From assembly GCA_023268155.1 (NCBI GenBank), contig JALNKM010000001.1:1-64000 (forward strand): DNA of 64,000 nt. The letters are read 5' to 3'. Below the pieces are notes generated by a model. That model worked only from the letters and a program-made list of their open reading frames with translations, did no database searches and was not told the origin of the DNA. Position 1 is the stretch's first letter. Each line of letters opens with the position of its first letter. The DNA is from Candidatus Geocrenenecus huangii. GTDB taxonomy: Archaea; Thermoproteota; Nitrososphaeria_A; Caldarchaeales; Wolframiiraptoraceae. The position numbers and the translations under genes are program-made. Positions 1-7,652 of this stretch are shown piece by piece.

Positions 1-142
1 AGTATTACTTTATTATGCCGTATTACGTAATGCTTATTAATCCCCCATATTCACTTAAATACGAATTCCCGAGTAAGGGATTATTCAAAGATTTAGAATC
101 TAGAACGCCTAGACAAGGCTTAAAAACTCTGAAAAGAGCTCG
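1..142 (+). promoter_or_regulatory. Probable CRISPR leader (3' part)
   Basis: AT-rich, non-coding sequence directly before the first CRISPR repeat. It is on the side from which the repeats would be transcribed, because the repeats end in ATTGAAAG, the usual 5' handle of archaeal crRNAs. A TTAAATA element near 54-60 could be a TATA box and TTAAAAA near 120 a second one. The leader may continue beyond the left edge. Assignment rests on position and repeat orientation. Confidence 0.55.
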
Positions 143-1076
143 GAATCTCATAAAGAGAATTGAAAGTAACTACACGTGAAAACGTATAAGGAAGCGTGGC
201 CATATAGAATCTCATAAAGAGAATTGAAAGGACTAACCTTGACTCTAGCAACCTGACCTGAAGGCGGAATACGAATCTCATAAAGAGAATTGAAAGAAAA
301 TGCTACGAGGAAATTGAATATGACAAGATACCAGACCTGAATCTCATAAAGAGAATTGAAAGACAATTTTTATTTATGATTTTATCCAAAAATTTTATCA
401 ACAGAATCTCATAAAGAGAATTGAAAGTCTAGCTTCTTCAGATCATAAATCTTTAACCAAATCCTTCTGAATCTCATAAAGAGAATTGAAAGTCATACTT
501 CTCTTTCACTTGAGAAATAACCTCTTCTATCCTATGAATCTCATAAAGAGAATTGAAAGTATACTCACAACACAACCTGAGTATCAAGGAAGGATTAGAA
601 TCTCATAAAGAGAATTGAAAGCTAACTCGGGAGGGTTACCCTCTCCCTTGCTAGGGTGGGCGAATCTCATAAAGAGAATTGAAAGATTCCTTGGAAATAT
701 CCTTTCAACATCTCACCTAGAAAAAGAATCTCATAAAGAGAATTGAAAGCCTAGAGATCCCCTGCTGGGGGTCATCGACGGTCGTGAGTTGAATCTCATA
801 AAGAGAATTGAAAGTACGAAAAAGTTCTAACTTCTAATTCCAGATATTTCCGAATCTCATAAAGAGAATTGAAAGATAATAGGGATCCTCTAGCTCTATA
901 CCCCTCCAATCGTCGTCAGAATCTCATAAAGAGAATTGAAAGTAATCTACAAGGTTCACGTGGTATTTAAGGTTTTTTCACCTTTGAATCTCATAAAGAG
1001 AATTGAAAGAATATTCTAGCGCTAGTTATCAAGTTTCTCAGAAACATGTAGAGAATCTCATAAAGAGAATTGAAAG
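143..1076 (+). CRISPR. CRISPR array, 15 repeats and 14 spacers
   Basis: Fifteen identical 24-base repeats, starting GAATCTCATAAAG and ending AATTGAAAG, begin at 143, 207, 273, 339, 404, 469, 536, 598, 662, 726, 791, 852, 919, 986 and 1053. Spacers are 37-43 bases and all different. Length and 3' end resemble Sulfolobales repeats used by type I-A and type III systems, so the + strand is taken as the crRNA strand with the leader at the left. Oddly, even the last, leader-distal repeat is intact. No cas gene is visible in the window, so the effector type is inference from the repeat only. Short minus-strand reading frames inside the array are artefacts of the repeat. Confidence 0.98.
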
Positions 1077-1118
1077 ATTTTATGAGATGGTGCATCTGAG
1101 TCTCTCTACATGTCTGAG
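1037..1118. repeat. Imperfect inverted repeat joining array end and LSm gene tail
   Basis: Bases 1044-1054 (ACATGTAGAGA) are perfectly complementary to 1103-1113, 1037-1041 to 1114-1118 with two unpaired A between, and 1055-1064 (ATCTCATAAA) to 1079-1088. This gives about 26 base pairs, with a 2-base and a 14-base bulge. The left arm is the end of spacer 14 plus the start of the last repeat. The right arm is the end of the LSm coding region. It could end array transcription, protect or process the last crRNA, or be a trace of an inverted duplication. Confidence 0.8.
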
Positions 1119-1304
1119 ATTTATGAAGTATCTCTCTTTTACATTCTCAAGGATTATTACTGGAGGGTCTGAACTTAGGCTGTATCCGATGAGTTTACCG
1201 TAAATAGGCTCACCCCTAGCTGTGATTACTTCAACCTCCTTATCTAGGGATTGGTGTAGGTAAGCTCTAAACAAAGTAATCTTCTTAACTACTTGACTCA
1301 ACAT
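1080..1304 (-). CDS. LSm/Sm-like archaeal protein
   Basis: A 74-residue protein with the plan of an Sm-fold RNA-binding protein: an N-terminal helix-like segment, then an Sm1-like stretch at about 23-54 (KEVEVITARGEPIYGKL followed by GYS, PPVIILENV) and an Sm2-like end at about 58-69 (RYFINLRHVERL). Family members form hexameric or heptameric rings that bind U-rich RNA. The Sm2 motif lacks the usual arginine-glycine pair, so this is a divergent member. A GGTGGTGA element lies just before the ATG and a TATA-like ATTAAATATT at about 1346-1356, so the start looks sound. The stop codon lies three bases from the last CRISPR repeat and the two units converge. A link between this RNA chaperone and the array is inference from position. 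Confidence 0.7.
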   Translation of the reverse strand: MLSQVVKKITLFRAYLHQSLDKEVEVITARGEPIYGKLIGYSLSSDPPVIILENVKERYFINLRHVERLRCTIS

Positions 1305-2256
1305 TCACCACCCGAGCCTACATGCCTTAGATTATTCACCGAAATTAATATTTAATACAGCGAAAACTTAAAAATCTTAATGCTAAGAGGCTCCTCTCCT
1401 CATACTCTATTCATAATTACTTGTTGAGATATCCCTGATACGAATACTTAGTGGATGCGCCCACGTATCCTATCTAGACAGTATCGTTGCTTCTATAGTA
1501 CTATCTTGTTAGACCATAATCCCTATGGGTCTGAAATATCCATACTACGAGTATGGACAGTATATTGATCATAAGCAGAATTCTACCTAGTAACCGATAA
1601 AGTTCTCCGCTATGAACAGCATCGATAGACAAAGTATTATGCCTACCATGAGCAGTGATACCTCTTAAAGATTCCTCCAATGTAGAAATATCCCAGTCCC
1701 AGAGAGAAGAATCCACCAATAAATACTAGTGGAGTCGCAATAATTCTTTTCTTCTTTTTACATATTGATGCTTACCCTATTGTAATTACAGTCTCTTAGA
1801 ATTTACGATCTCTTCATCGCTGTTAGGGAGATGAATAAGCGGATAAAGGATTATCTCTAACCCCCGAAAAATTAGGACATAGGTTCCTCTAAATATCCCC
1901 TAAATGGGGGAAGATATCGATAGTGGGGAATAAGATGAAGGTCTCTCCTTTCTCTTCTCTCATCTTAAGATGAAGATTCCGGGAAGAGACATACTACGAC
2001 CCAATGTTGAAGAGGGTGGAATGACAGAAAAACTAGAAGCAGTCTTAAAAACCCTGGCTTCAAGACACCCCCATTATATTTTTTAACATGATATAATCCC
2101 ATCTAGAAAAACATCGACAAACTAAGCCTCTATTCAATGATTTCATCTACTCCAGCAAAGGTAAACCTTATAGCACAAACCTGCGTCCAACCATAAAAAT
2201 AATACCATATTAAAAGTAAGAAGGTTAATAAAAAACTACGATGAAAGAATATGTGA
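1305..2256. other. Long gene-poor region
   Basis: I see no gene I can name here. A 72-codon minus-strand frame at 1501-1719 has a hydrophobic second half (LLGRILLMINILSILVVW) but no recognisable family, weak start context and no clear promoter. A 38-codon plus-strand frame at 1970-2086 is equally unsupported. A perfect 14-base palindrome, TCATCTTAAGATGA, lies at 1960-1973, enclosed by GTCTCT (1941-1946) and AGAGAC (1985-1990), so a hairpin RNA or an old element end is possible. The first 60 bases hold the promoter of the LSm gene. The rest may be decayed sequence between the array and the tRNA gene. Confidence 0.4.
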
Positions 2257-2330
2257 GCCCTGGTAGTATAGTCCGGTTAGTATACGGGCCTGTCGAGCCC
2301 GGGACCCGGGTTCAAATCCCGGCCAGGGCG
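2257..2330 (+). tRNA. tRNA-Asp (GTC)
   Basis: A 74-base cloverleaf. The acceptor stem pairs GCCCTGG (2257-2263) with CCAGGGC (2323-2329), followed by discriminator G. The anticodon stem CGGGC/GCCCG encloses loop CTGTCGA with anticodon GTC at 2292-2294. The T arm is CCGGG-TTCAAAT-CCCGG. No intron is present and CCA is not encoded. No repeat of its 3' end was noticed elsewhere in the window, so there is no sign of an integrated element at this tRNA. Confidence 0.97.
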
Positions 2331-2415
2331 CTACACCTTTTTTGAGAGTATCTTTAGATTTCTAGACCTATTTTCATTTCTCGATGGATTTTTTCCAGTC
2401 CTTTTTCAAAGGCAT

Positions 2416-3117
2416 TCATCGAGTAAGCTCTATCTTCAAGATGGGAAAGGAATGCCAGTTCTCCTTGACATCGTATTTCCAAAACTTGTTCTCTTCACTC
2501 TTTAAGATCTCTAAAGTCTCGTTGAGCGTGGTTGAGTGCGTCCTTATGATATAATGGATTACTATGCTGGTTAGCCTACTATATCCGTAATCGCTCAACT
2601 TTTTAGCGACAATCTATTTAGGTATATCACTACGTAGATCAAATATCCATGCGTTTCCTTCGTCTTTAAACACCCTGTAGATCTCATTAATTATACGTAT
2701 TGGTCTTTTCCAATGGTGTAGAGAACCCGTACTTATCACTAAGTCGAATAAGGAATCTTCGAAAGTCATCTCGTTTGCATTTTCAACCATAAATTTGACT
2801 TTCTCTAAAAGCTTTGCCTTTTCAGCATTCTTTCTAGCGATCCTCACCATATCATTGGATAGATCTATTCCTATTACTTCAATATTCGGAGCCAACTTAG
2901 CTATCTCTATCGGCAAGTACCCAGGCCCTGTACCAACATCTAGGATTTTCCCACTATAAATTTCGGATGCAACTTCACTAGCTACTTCTCTATAGAAATC
3001 CTTCATGAGCCTAGTTCTCGCAAAGAGATCATATATCCTCGTGAAAGGGAGAGGTATAGCCTCAGGAACATGTTTTTCTAAAAATCTATAAACAGTTTCT
3101 AACATAGGTGTTTTCAA
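2416..3117 (-). pseudogene. Class I SAM methyltransferase interrupted by in-frame TAG
   Basis: The first 167 codons encode a UbiE/Methyltransf_11-type protein with the SAM-binding motif KILDVGTGPGYL at about residues 57-68, the acidic strand end VIGIDLS, and a post-motif LVISTGSLHHW. At 2614-2616 a TAG stops translation after DLRSDIPK. The same frame then stays open for 65 more codons (IVAKKLSDYGYSRLTS and on) to a TGA at 2416. This matches the usual C-terminal tail of such enzymes, so the gene looks like one reading frame with a nonsense codon. TAG ends other genes here, such as the Thi4 gene, so general recoding is unlikely. A recent nonsense mutation, readthrough or a sequencing error are possible. 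The truncated product keeps the SAM-binding core. Confidence 0.75.
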
Positions 3118-3266
3118 ATAATACTATTCATTAATAGTGATAAAAACCTATTGACCCTCCTGCAGAGTGCAAACAACTTAGATTCTGATTTTATACTCTT
3201 CGAATCCTTTAGGGACTGTAAAGATGTCTTCTATGTGGCCAACGTCACTACTTTTCCTGAAAAGCA

Positions 3267-4202
3267 TTACCACCATCTCGAGCTATACTTCAACAGCTTC
3301 TCTCCATCCATAGGCTTCCTGAAGATGAATAGGTGCTCGTGGGCTATGAGGTAGAAACCCTGCTTGCCCCAGCCTCTCCACTTCTCTCTAGTAATCTTCG
3401 TCCTCCACTGCTGCTTTATTATATCCTCCTTGAGTACGAAGCCTACTTCGAGGAACTTCTGCATAACCTTGAAGGCTATAGGCACGTAGTGCCCATGCTT
3501 CCTAGTGTCCCCGATTAGTATAGCGCAGTATTTTCCTGGCTTCAACACTCTGAAGCATTCTTCAGCAACCACCTTCATTTCTCCAATATAGTCTTCCAGG
3601 TTCAAAGCGGAGAGGTCTCCTTCCACTCTGGCCTTTGTATAAGACACTATGGATGCGTAGGGTGGATGTGTAGCGATAAGGTCTATGCTTTCATCTCTCA
3701 CCTTATCCAGATTCCTCGCGTCACCGACGTAAGTGAGTATTTCCGGCTCGACGTATCTCTTATCTAAAGGGTTATAGCTAAAATCTAGCCTATCTCTCGC
3801 AACCATAACGCTATTCCGATTTATGTCCACGCCGATAGCGTTGCGGCCCAAGAGCTTGCACTCCACCAAAGTAGTCCCTGAGCCCATCATCTGGTCTAAG
3901 ACCCATTCCCCGGGTTTCGTGAATCTTAGGATTAAGTTCCGAGGTATGAAAGGGCTCCAATTCCCACGATAATCCCCACGATGCGTTGCCCATTCACCTC
4001 TGTCAGGGAAACTCCAGATAGTTGTTGTCTCAAGCTTATAATCGCTGGGTGGAGAATAACTCTCTATCTCTCGCTCTTTTCCAAGCTCTATCTCTACATC
4101 TTCTATTATGACCTTCCTGTGTTTTCTAATGAATTCCAAGTAGTCTTCATATGTAACCAGCTCCATACTGCGGTAACCAATCTTAGATTTTTCCAAACTC
4201 AC
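3267..4202 (-). CDS. DNA (N4-cytosine or N6-adenine) methyltransferase
   Basis: A 311-residue amino-methyltransferase. The SAM-binding motif is at about residues 100-125 (LDQMMGSGTTLVECKLLG then AIGVDIN). The catalytic motif is THPPYASIVSYT at about 180, the (D/N/H)PPY type used for exocyclic amino groups. An FPDRGEWATHRGDYRGNW stretch before motif I corresponds to the region with which such enzymes grip substrate. Motif I precedes motif IV, the order also seen in TRM11-like RNA methylases, so an RNA substrate cannot be excluded. No restriction nuclease lies beside it, so it is an orphan or solitary modification enzyme. Confidence 0.75.
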   Translation of the reverse strand: MSLEKSKIGYRSMELVTYEDYLEFIRKHRKVIIEDVEIELGKEREIESYSPPSDYKLETTTIWSFPDRGEWATHRGDYRGNWSPFIPRNLILRFTKPGEWVLDQMMGSGTTLVECKLLGRNAIGVDINRNSVMVARDRLDFSYNPLDKRYVEPEILTYVGDARNLDKVRDESIDLIATHPPYASIVSYTKARVEGDLSALNLEDYIGEMKVVAEECFRVLKPGKYCAILIGDTRKHGHYVPIAFKVMQKFLEVGFVLKEDIIKQQWRTKITREKWRGWGKQGFYLIAHEHLFIFRKPMDGEKLLKYSSRWW

Positions 4203-4433
4203 TTCAGTAAGATTACTTACTAAACCTAATATACTTTTAGCGGGCCAAAAATCCGATAAAACCGATTGACAAGACTCTAGATATGGAATTTCTCGGCACT
4301 CCTCAACTGCGAATGAACTACTTAGATGGAAGCATACATCAAAGCGATGCTATGAGAAATATCGCCGTTAGATAATTATAAACCACTAATATGTGGGTTT
4401 ATCAACAGGTTTTCCACTCTAGATTATGGAGAA

Positions 4434-5216
4434 ATGATTGAGGAGTCGGAGATTACCCGGATGATAATCGAAGAGAGTATGAAAGATTGGTTAGATATAG
4501 CTGAGGTAGACGTAGCGGTGGTTGGAGCTGGTCCATCAGGTTTAACTGCTGCCTACTATCTATCTAGAGCAGGCCTCAAGTCCGTCGTTTTCGAGAGAAG
4601 ACTTTCATTTGGAGGAGGCATAGGAGGTGGCGGCATGCTCTACCACAAAATCGTTGTAGAGTCTTCCGCAAACGAGATCTTGAGAGAGATGGGCTGCAGA
4701 CTTGAAAAGATAACGGAAAATCTTTACGTATTAGATAATGTAGATATGATTGCTAAGCTCGCCTCAGCCGCGATCGATGCAGGAGCGAAAATAATGCTAG
4801 GTGTAACAGTTGAAGACGTGGTCTTCAGAGATGAAGAAAGAACAAGGATAACTGGTGTAGTTGTCCCATGGACTGCTGTCACAATGTCTGGACTTCACGT
4901 TGACCCAATTGGAGTTAAAGCAAGAGCCGTAGTTGATTGTACAGGTCATCCCGCCGAAGTCCTATCTATAGCTGCCAGGAAGATCCCTAGATTAAATTTA
5001 GAAATTAGAGGTGAGAAGTCTATGTGGGCTTCTGAAAGTGAAAGATTGGTTGTTGAAAAAACTGGCGAAGTTTGTGAAGGGCTCTGGGCCGCGGGGATGG
5101 CTGTCTCAGCGATCTATTCTACACCGAGGATGGGACCCATCTTCGGAGGAATGATTTTAAGTGGAAGAAAAGTCTTGGAAATGATAATTTCTAAGCTAAA
5201 AGGTAGAAACGCTTAG
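4434..5216 (+). CDS. thi4: Thi4-type thiazole synthase, sulfide-dependent form
   Basis: A 260-residue FAD/NAD-binding protein of the Thi4 family, which makes the thiazole moiety of thiamine from NAD and glycine. The dinucleotide motif is VVGAGPSGLTAAYYLSRAG at about residues 29-47, followed by GGGIGGGGM. In yeast Thi4 a cysteine donates the sulfur and is used once. Here the matching region reads SGLHVDP with His155, as in methanogen enzymes that use iron and free sulfide catalytically. That fits an anaerobic, sulfide-rich habitat. The C-terminal RMGPIFGGMILSG motif is also typical. It is a single gene with a TATA-like stretch about 45 bases upstream. Distinguishing it from a ribose-1,5-bisphosphate isomerase label rests on this Thi4 pattern. 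Confidence 0.88.
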   Translation: MIEESEITRMIIEESMKDWLDIAEVDVAVVGAGPSGLTAAYYLSRAGLKSVVFERRLSFGGGIGGGGMLYHKIVVESSANEILREMGCRLEKITENLYVLDNVDMIAKLASAAIDAGAKIMLGVTVEDVVFRDEERTRITGVVVPWTAVTMSGLHVDPIGVKARAVVDCTGHPAEVLSIAARKIPRLNLEIRGEKSMWASESERLVVEKTGEVCEGLWAAGMAVSAIYSTPRMGPIFGGMILSGRKVLEMIISKLKGRNA

Positions 5217-5247
5217 TGGATTCACAAGCCTAGATGACGTGGTGTAC

Positions 5248-6336
5248 CTAGAGCATCGATTTGAAGCGTCTCCTCAAGTCTCCAATATACACGTAGTCTA
5301 ACACGGTCCCACTTGCTTCAGCAATCTTCATGTGGTCTATTAGTGATTTTGATCTTCCTCCAGCTAATCCGTCGGCGATTAAAGCGGCTCCTTGAGCAGC
5401 TGATTTAGCCTTTGCTTTGAAGCCTATTATTCTTTCAACTCTAGCTATCTCTGAAAGTCTATCCTCCAGTTCATCATATATTTCTGAGATGCCGCTTAAT
5501 CTACCGGAGATAATTATTGCTTGAGGCTCTTTAACAGATGCGTTCAGGGCTCTAACCATCTTCTCAATGCCTTCAATGAATGCTTCATAAGCTATAGAGG
5601 CCATCTCATTTATTTTGATTATTCTTGGCAGGTCTTCAGGTGCTAGACTATAGTCCCCGATGATGGTTCTTAAACCACCTGTAAACAACATATTCTTGCT
5701 AAACGAGCCTAGGAGATAAGCTACCTCCATATCTAGAGAACCACATGTAAGGAATGCTGGGCCAGCCCTACTTCCACCTATCCCATCAACTATTCTACCA
5801 TTCTCGATAGCTATTCCCGCGTTAAATCCGAAGCCGATCTCAACCATTATTAATGAGACTTCATTAAATGGTATCCCATGTCTTCTAGAGTAGTCATATA
5901 TTGCTAGAACTGCACAACATAGTTTATCAGCGGTCCCCATATCGATTGCATTCAATTTTCTATGTGTCGGAACAGTTGGTAGATGGATGACACCCGGTAT
6001 TAGATAGATGTTGAGCATAGTCATTTTCAATCTCTTCAGTACCTTGGTAAGCCCGGTCAACACGGATAAATCTACATCATCATGCTTAACAAGAGTTATG
6101 TAGAAAAGATCTTCATCCGTTATTTCTGATAGACGTTTTAACGGAACCCCATATCCTGATGGACCGACTACAGCATCTAGAGGCTGGTTATCTAAAAGCA
6201 TCTTGACAAGGCATTCAGGATCTCTATCTACCTCACTGGTATGAATAGACTCATCCAGAAAGACTTCCTCATCTTCAAGTCCGAAAATGTCAAAGCTCCT
6301 AGTCCCAGGGTCTATACCGACAACCCTTGGAGCCAT
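5248..6336 (-). CDS. DUF1464 family, ASKHA-fold predicted kinase
   Basis: This matches the archaeal DUF1464 family, sometimes labelled predicted butyrate kinase. From the chosen start the protein is 362 residues, beginning MAPRVVGIDPGTRSFDIFG, the phosphate-1 loop of the acetate kinase, sugar kinase, Hsp70 and actin fold. Later segments include AIDMGTADKLCCAVLAI, LIMVEIGFGFNAGIAIENG (second phosphate loop) and IIISGRLSG (adenosine loop). An earlier start at 6393 is possible. I prefer 6336 because a TATA-like GATTATAAG sits about 25 bases upstream, so the message would be leaderless. The real substrate is unknown. It is convergent with the Thi4 gene and has no operon partner. Confidence 0.75.
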   Translation of the reverse strand: MAPRVVGIDPGTRSFDIFGLEDEEVFLDESIHTSEVDRDPECLVKMLLDNQPLDAVVGPSGYGVPLKRLSEITDEDLFYITLVKHDDVDLSVLTGLTKVLKRLKMTMLNIYLIPGVIHLPTVPTHRKLNAIDMGTADKLCCAVLAIYDYSRRHGIPFNEVSLIMVEIGFGFNAGIAIENGRIVDGIGGSRAGPAFLTCGSLDMEVAYLLGSFSKNMLFTGGLRTIIGDYSLAPEDLPRIIKINEMASIAYEAFIEGIEKMVRALNASVKEPQAIIISGRLSGISEIYDELEDRLSEIARVERIIGFKAKAKSAAQGAALIADGLAGGRSKSLIDHMKIAEASGTVLDYVYIGDLRRRFKSML

Positions 6337-6599
6337 GTTAGAAGAACCTGTACTCCCTCTTATAATCTTGTCACTTACGCTGAATAGAATCACTTTTTAC
6401 TAGATCTTCTTACCTGCATAAATGATGTCTATTCTGGAGTGTAGAATAAATCTCCAACAAATAGAAAGTTTATGTGAAAACGTTTGCTTATACTCTCTCT
6501 TAGTTGTTCACGAGGGTTTTTCTTCCGCATTCTTATCCAAAAATCCCTAGATCTAGTAGTTAAATAATTCGTTAGTCATGATGGAGACTGCCAGGTAGA

Positions 6600-6695
6600 A
6601 TGGTTACTCATTCTTCTCTTAGAGATTTCGCTAAGATAGGTATCGCTTCGATCATCATAGCTTCTATTGTACTTCATTTCTATATCACCGTTTAG
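6600..6695 (+). CDS. Possible 31-residue single-span membrane protein
   Basis: A short frame reading MVTHSSLRDFAKIGIASIII and then ASIVLHFYITV: a polar start followed by one hydrophobic segment of about 18 residues. A TATA-like GTTAAATAAT lies about 35 bases upstream and an AGGT element just before the ATG, which is more than expected for a random frame. I recognise no family. It occupies the middle of the otherwise empty 6337-6746 region, which also carries the DUF1464 promoter at its left end. Chance is a real alternative. Confidence 0.3.
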   Translation: MVTHSSLRDFAKIGIASIIIASIVLHFYITV

Positions 6696-6746
6696 GGTAG
6701 ATTTCTTTAATCAAATGTAGATAGGCCTCTTAGTTCCTATTGCACA

Positions 6747-6983
6747 TTGAGTAGAGTGGTCATAATAAGTGCCTGGAAAGATCTTGTTGCGGTAAAAGTT
6801 CTAGATAGTAGGTCGAGTACAATCTGCTTCTTTAATAAGATGGAGAATGGGTCTGAAGGTATATGTGTTGTAAAGGAACATGACGTCTATATTGTCGTTC
6901 ACGATAATTTTAAAGACGTGGTAGAATGTTCTCAACCACCTACAGTCTCTATTAGAATTGAGACTCCTACACCAGTAGACTGA
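6747..6983 (+). CDS. Hypothetical small protein
   Basis: A 78-codon frame with an alternating beta-like pattern (RVVIISAWKDLVAVKVL, then ICVVKEHDVYIVVHDNF) and a polar, proline-rich end. It would start at TTG 6747 or GTG 6756. A weak TATA-like TCTTTAATC lies about 40 bases before. I recognise no domain and there is no tight neighbour to suggest a role. The codon pattern resembles that of nearby genes. Confidence 0.35.
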   Translation: MSRVVIISAWKDLVAVKVLDSRSSTICFFNKMENGSEGICVVKEHDVYIVVHDNFKDVVECSQPPTVSIRIETPTPVD

Positions 6984-7045
6984 TTCGTTTCCTTAGTTCT
7001 ATATGTTAGGAGAGTAGGAAAAATAGGATCTTGTAAATATGATAG

Positions 7046-7082
7046 GGTTAAATACATCTATGAAGATATCGATATCGATAAT
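7046..7082 (+). promoter_or_regulatory. padR promoter and probable autoregulatory operator
   Basis: A TATA box, TTAAATAC at 7048-7055, places transcription start near 7076-7080, a few bases before the ATG at 7083. The perfect palindrome TATCGATATCGATA (7067-7080) covers that start point, and further ATCGAT-like units continue into the gene (GTCGACATCGAT). PadR proteins bind palindromes over their own promoters, so this is the likely operator of the operon. Confidence 0.6.
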
Positions 7083-7652
7083 ATGTCGACATCGATAAGA
7101 AGTGGTAGGAAGAGACATTGGTTGAAACACATGGCTGTGGCGCCGAAAGGGTTACTGAGATATTATGTGTTAGAAATATTATCTAAAGAGCCAAAATCGG
7201 GGTCTGATATAATGGATTTTGTTGAAGAGTACAGTGGTGGGCTCTGGAGACCTAGCCCGGGCTCGATTTATCCACTGCTTGAATTGTTGAGAGACAAAGG
7301 ATACATAAAAGAAATTCAACGCGGTGAAACCACTACAAGGAAGTATACTTTAACCGAGAAGGGGTGGAGGCTTCTTGAAGAGCAGAGAAGGGCAAAGATC
7401 CTGATGATGATTTCTTGGAGACTCTTCGCTCCCCATTTTCTAGATTTGACTTTCTTTAACACATGTAGTAATGAACGACGTGAATTATTGAGGGAACTGA
7501 AGAATTTCATGCAGGCTCTCTTTAGCTTAGAGGCCGAGCTACGGGAGAAAGATGATAAAGAGTATATTGAATCAGTTACGACGATATTGAAGGATGCCTC
7601 TCTCAAACTTAAGGAATTAAGGAAGAAGATGGAGATGAGGATGAATGAGTGA
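7083..7652 (+). CDS. PadR-family transcriptional regulator
   Basis: A 189-residue protein with an N-terminal winged helix at about 22-95. GLLRYYVLEILSKEPKSGSD is the first helix pair, PSPGSIYPLLELLRDKGYI the recognition helix and turn of PadR proteins, and TTTRKYTLTEKGWRLLEEQ the wing. The C-terminal half is helical and charged and would dimerise. Family members are repressors whose ligand is often a substrate of the pump they control. It overlaps the next gene by eight bases, so the three genes 7083-9611 form one operon of regulator, ATPase and permease. A palindromic operator lies on its promoter. Confidence 0.9.
   Translation: MSTSIRSGRKRHWLKHMAVAPKGLLRYYVLEILSKEPKSGSDIMDFVEEYSGGLWRPSPGSIYPLLELLRDKGYIKEIQRGETTTRKYTLTEKGWRLLEEQRRAKILMMISWRLFAPHFLDLTFFNTCSNERRELLRELKNFMQALFSLEAELREKDDKEYIESVTTILKDASLKLKELRKKMEMRMNE

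Noticed and set aside
148-366. Minus-strand reading frame with repeated SFNSLYEI units
   Set aside because: It is the translation of the CRISPR repeats and has no independent support.
1970-2086. 38-codon frame as a gene or transposase remnant
   Set aside because: No recognisable motif, and the palindrome at its start explains the sequence at least as well.
2257-2330. Integration site in the tRNA-Asp gene
   Set aside because: No second copy of the tRNA 3' end and no integrase were seen.
2614-2616. Pyrrolysine codon
   Set aside because: TAG is an ordinary stop elsewhere in the window, the enzyme family is not one known to use pyrrolysine, and no pyl genes are visible.
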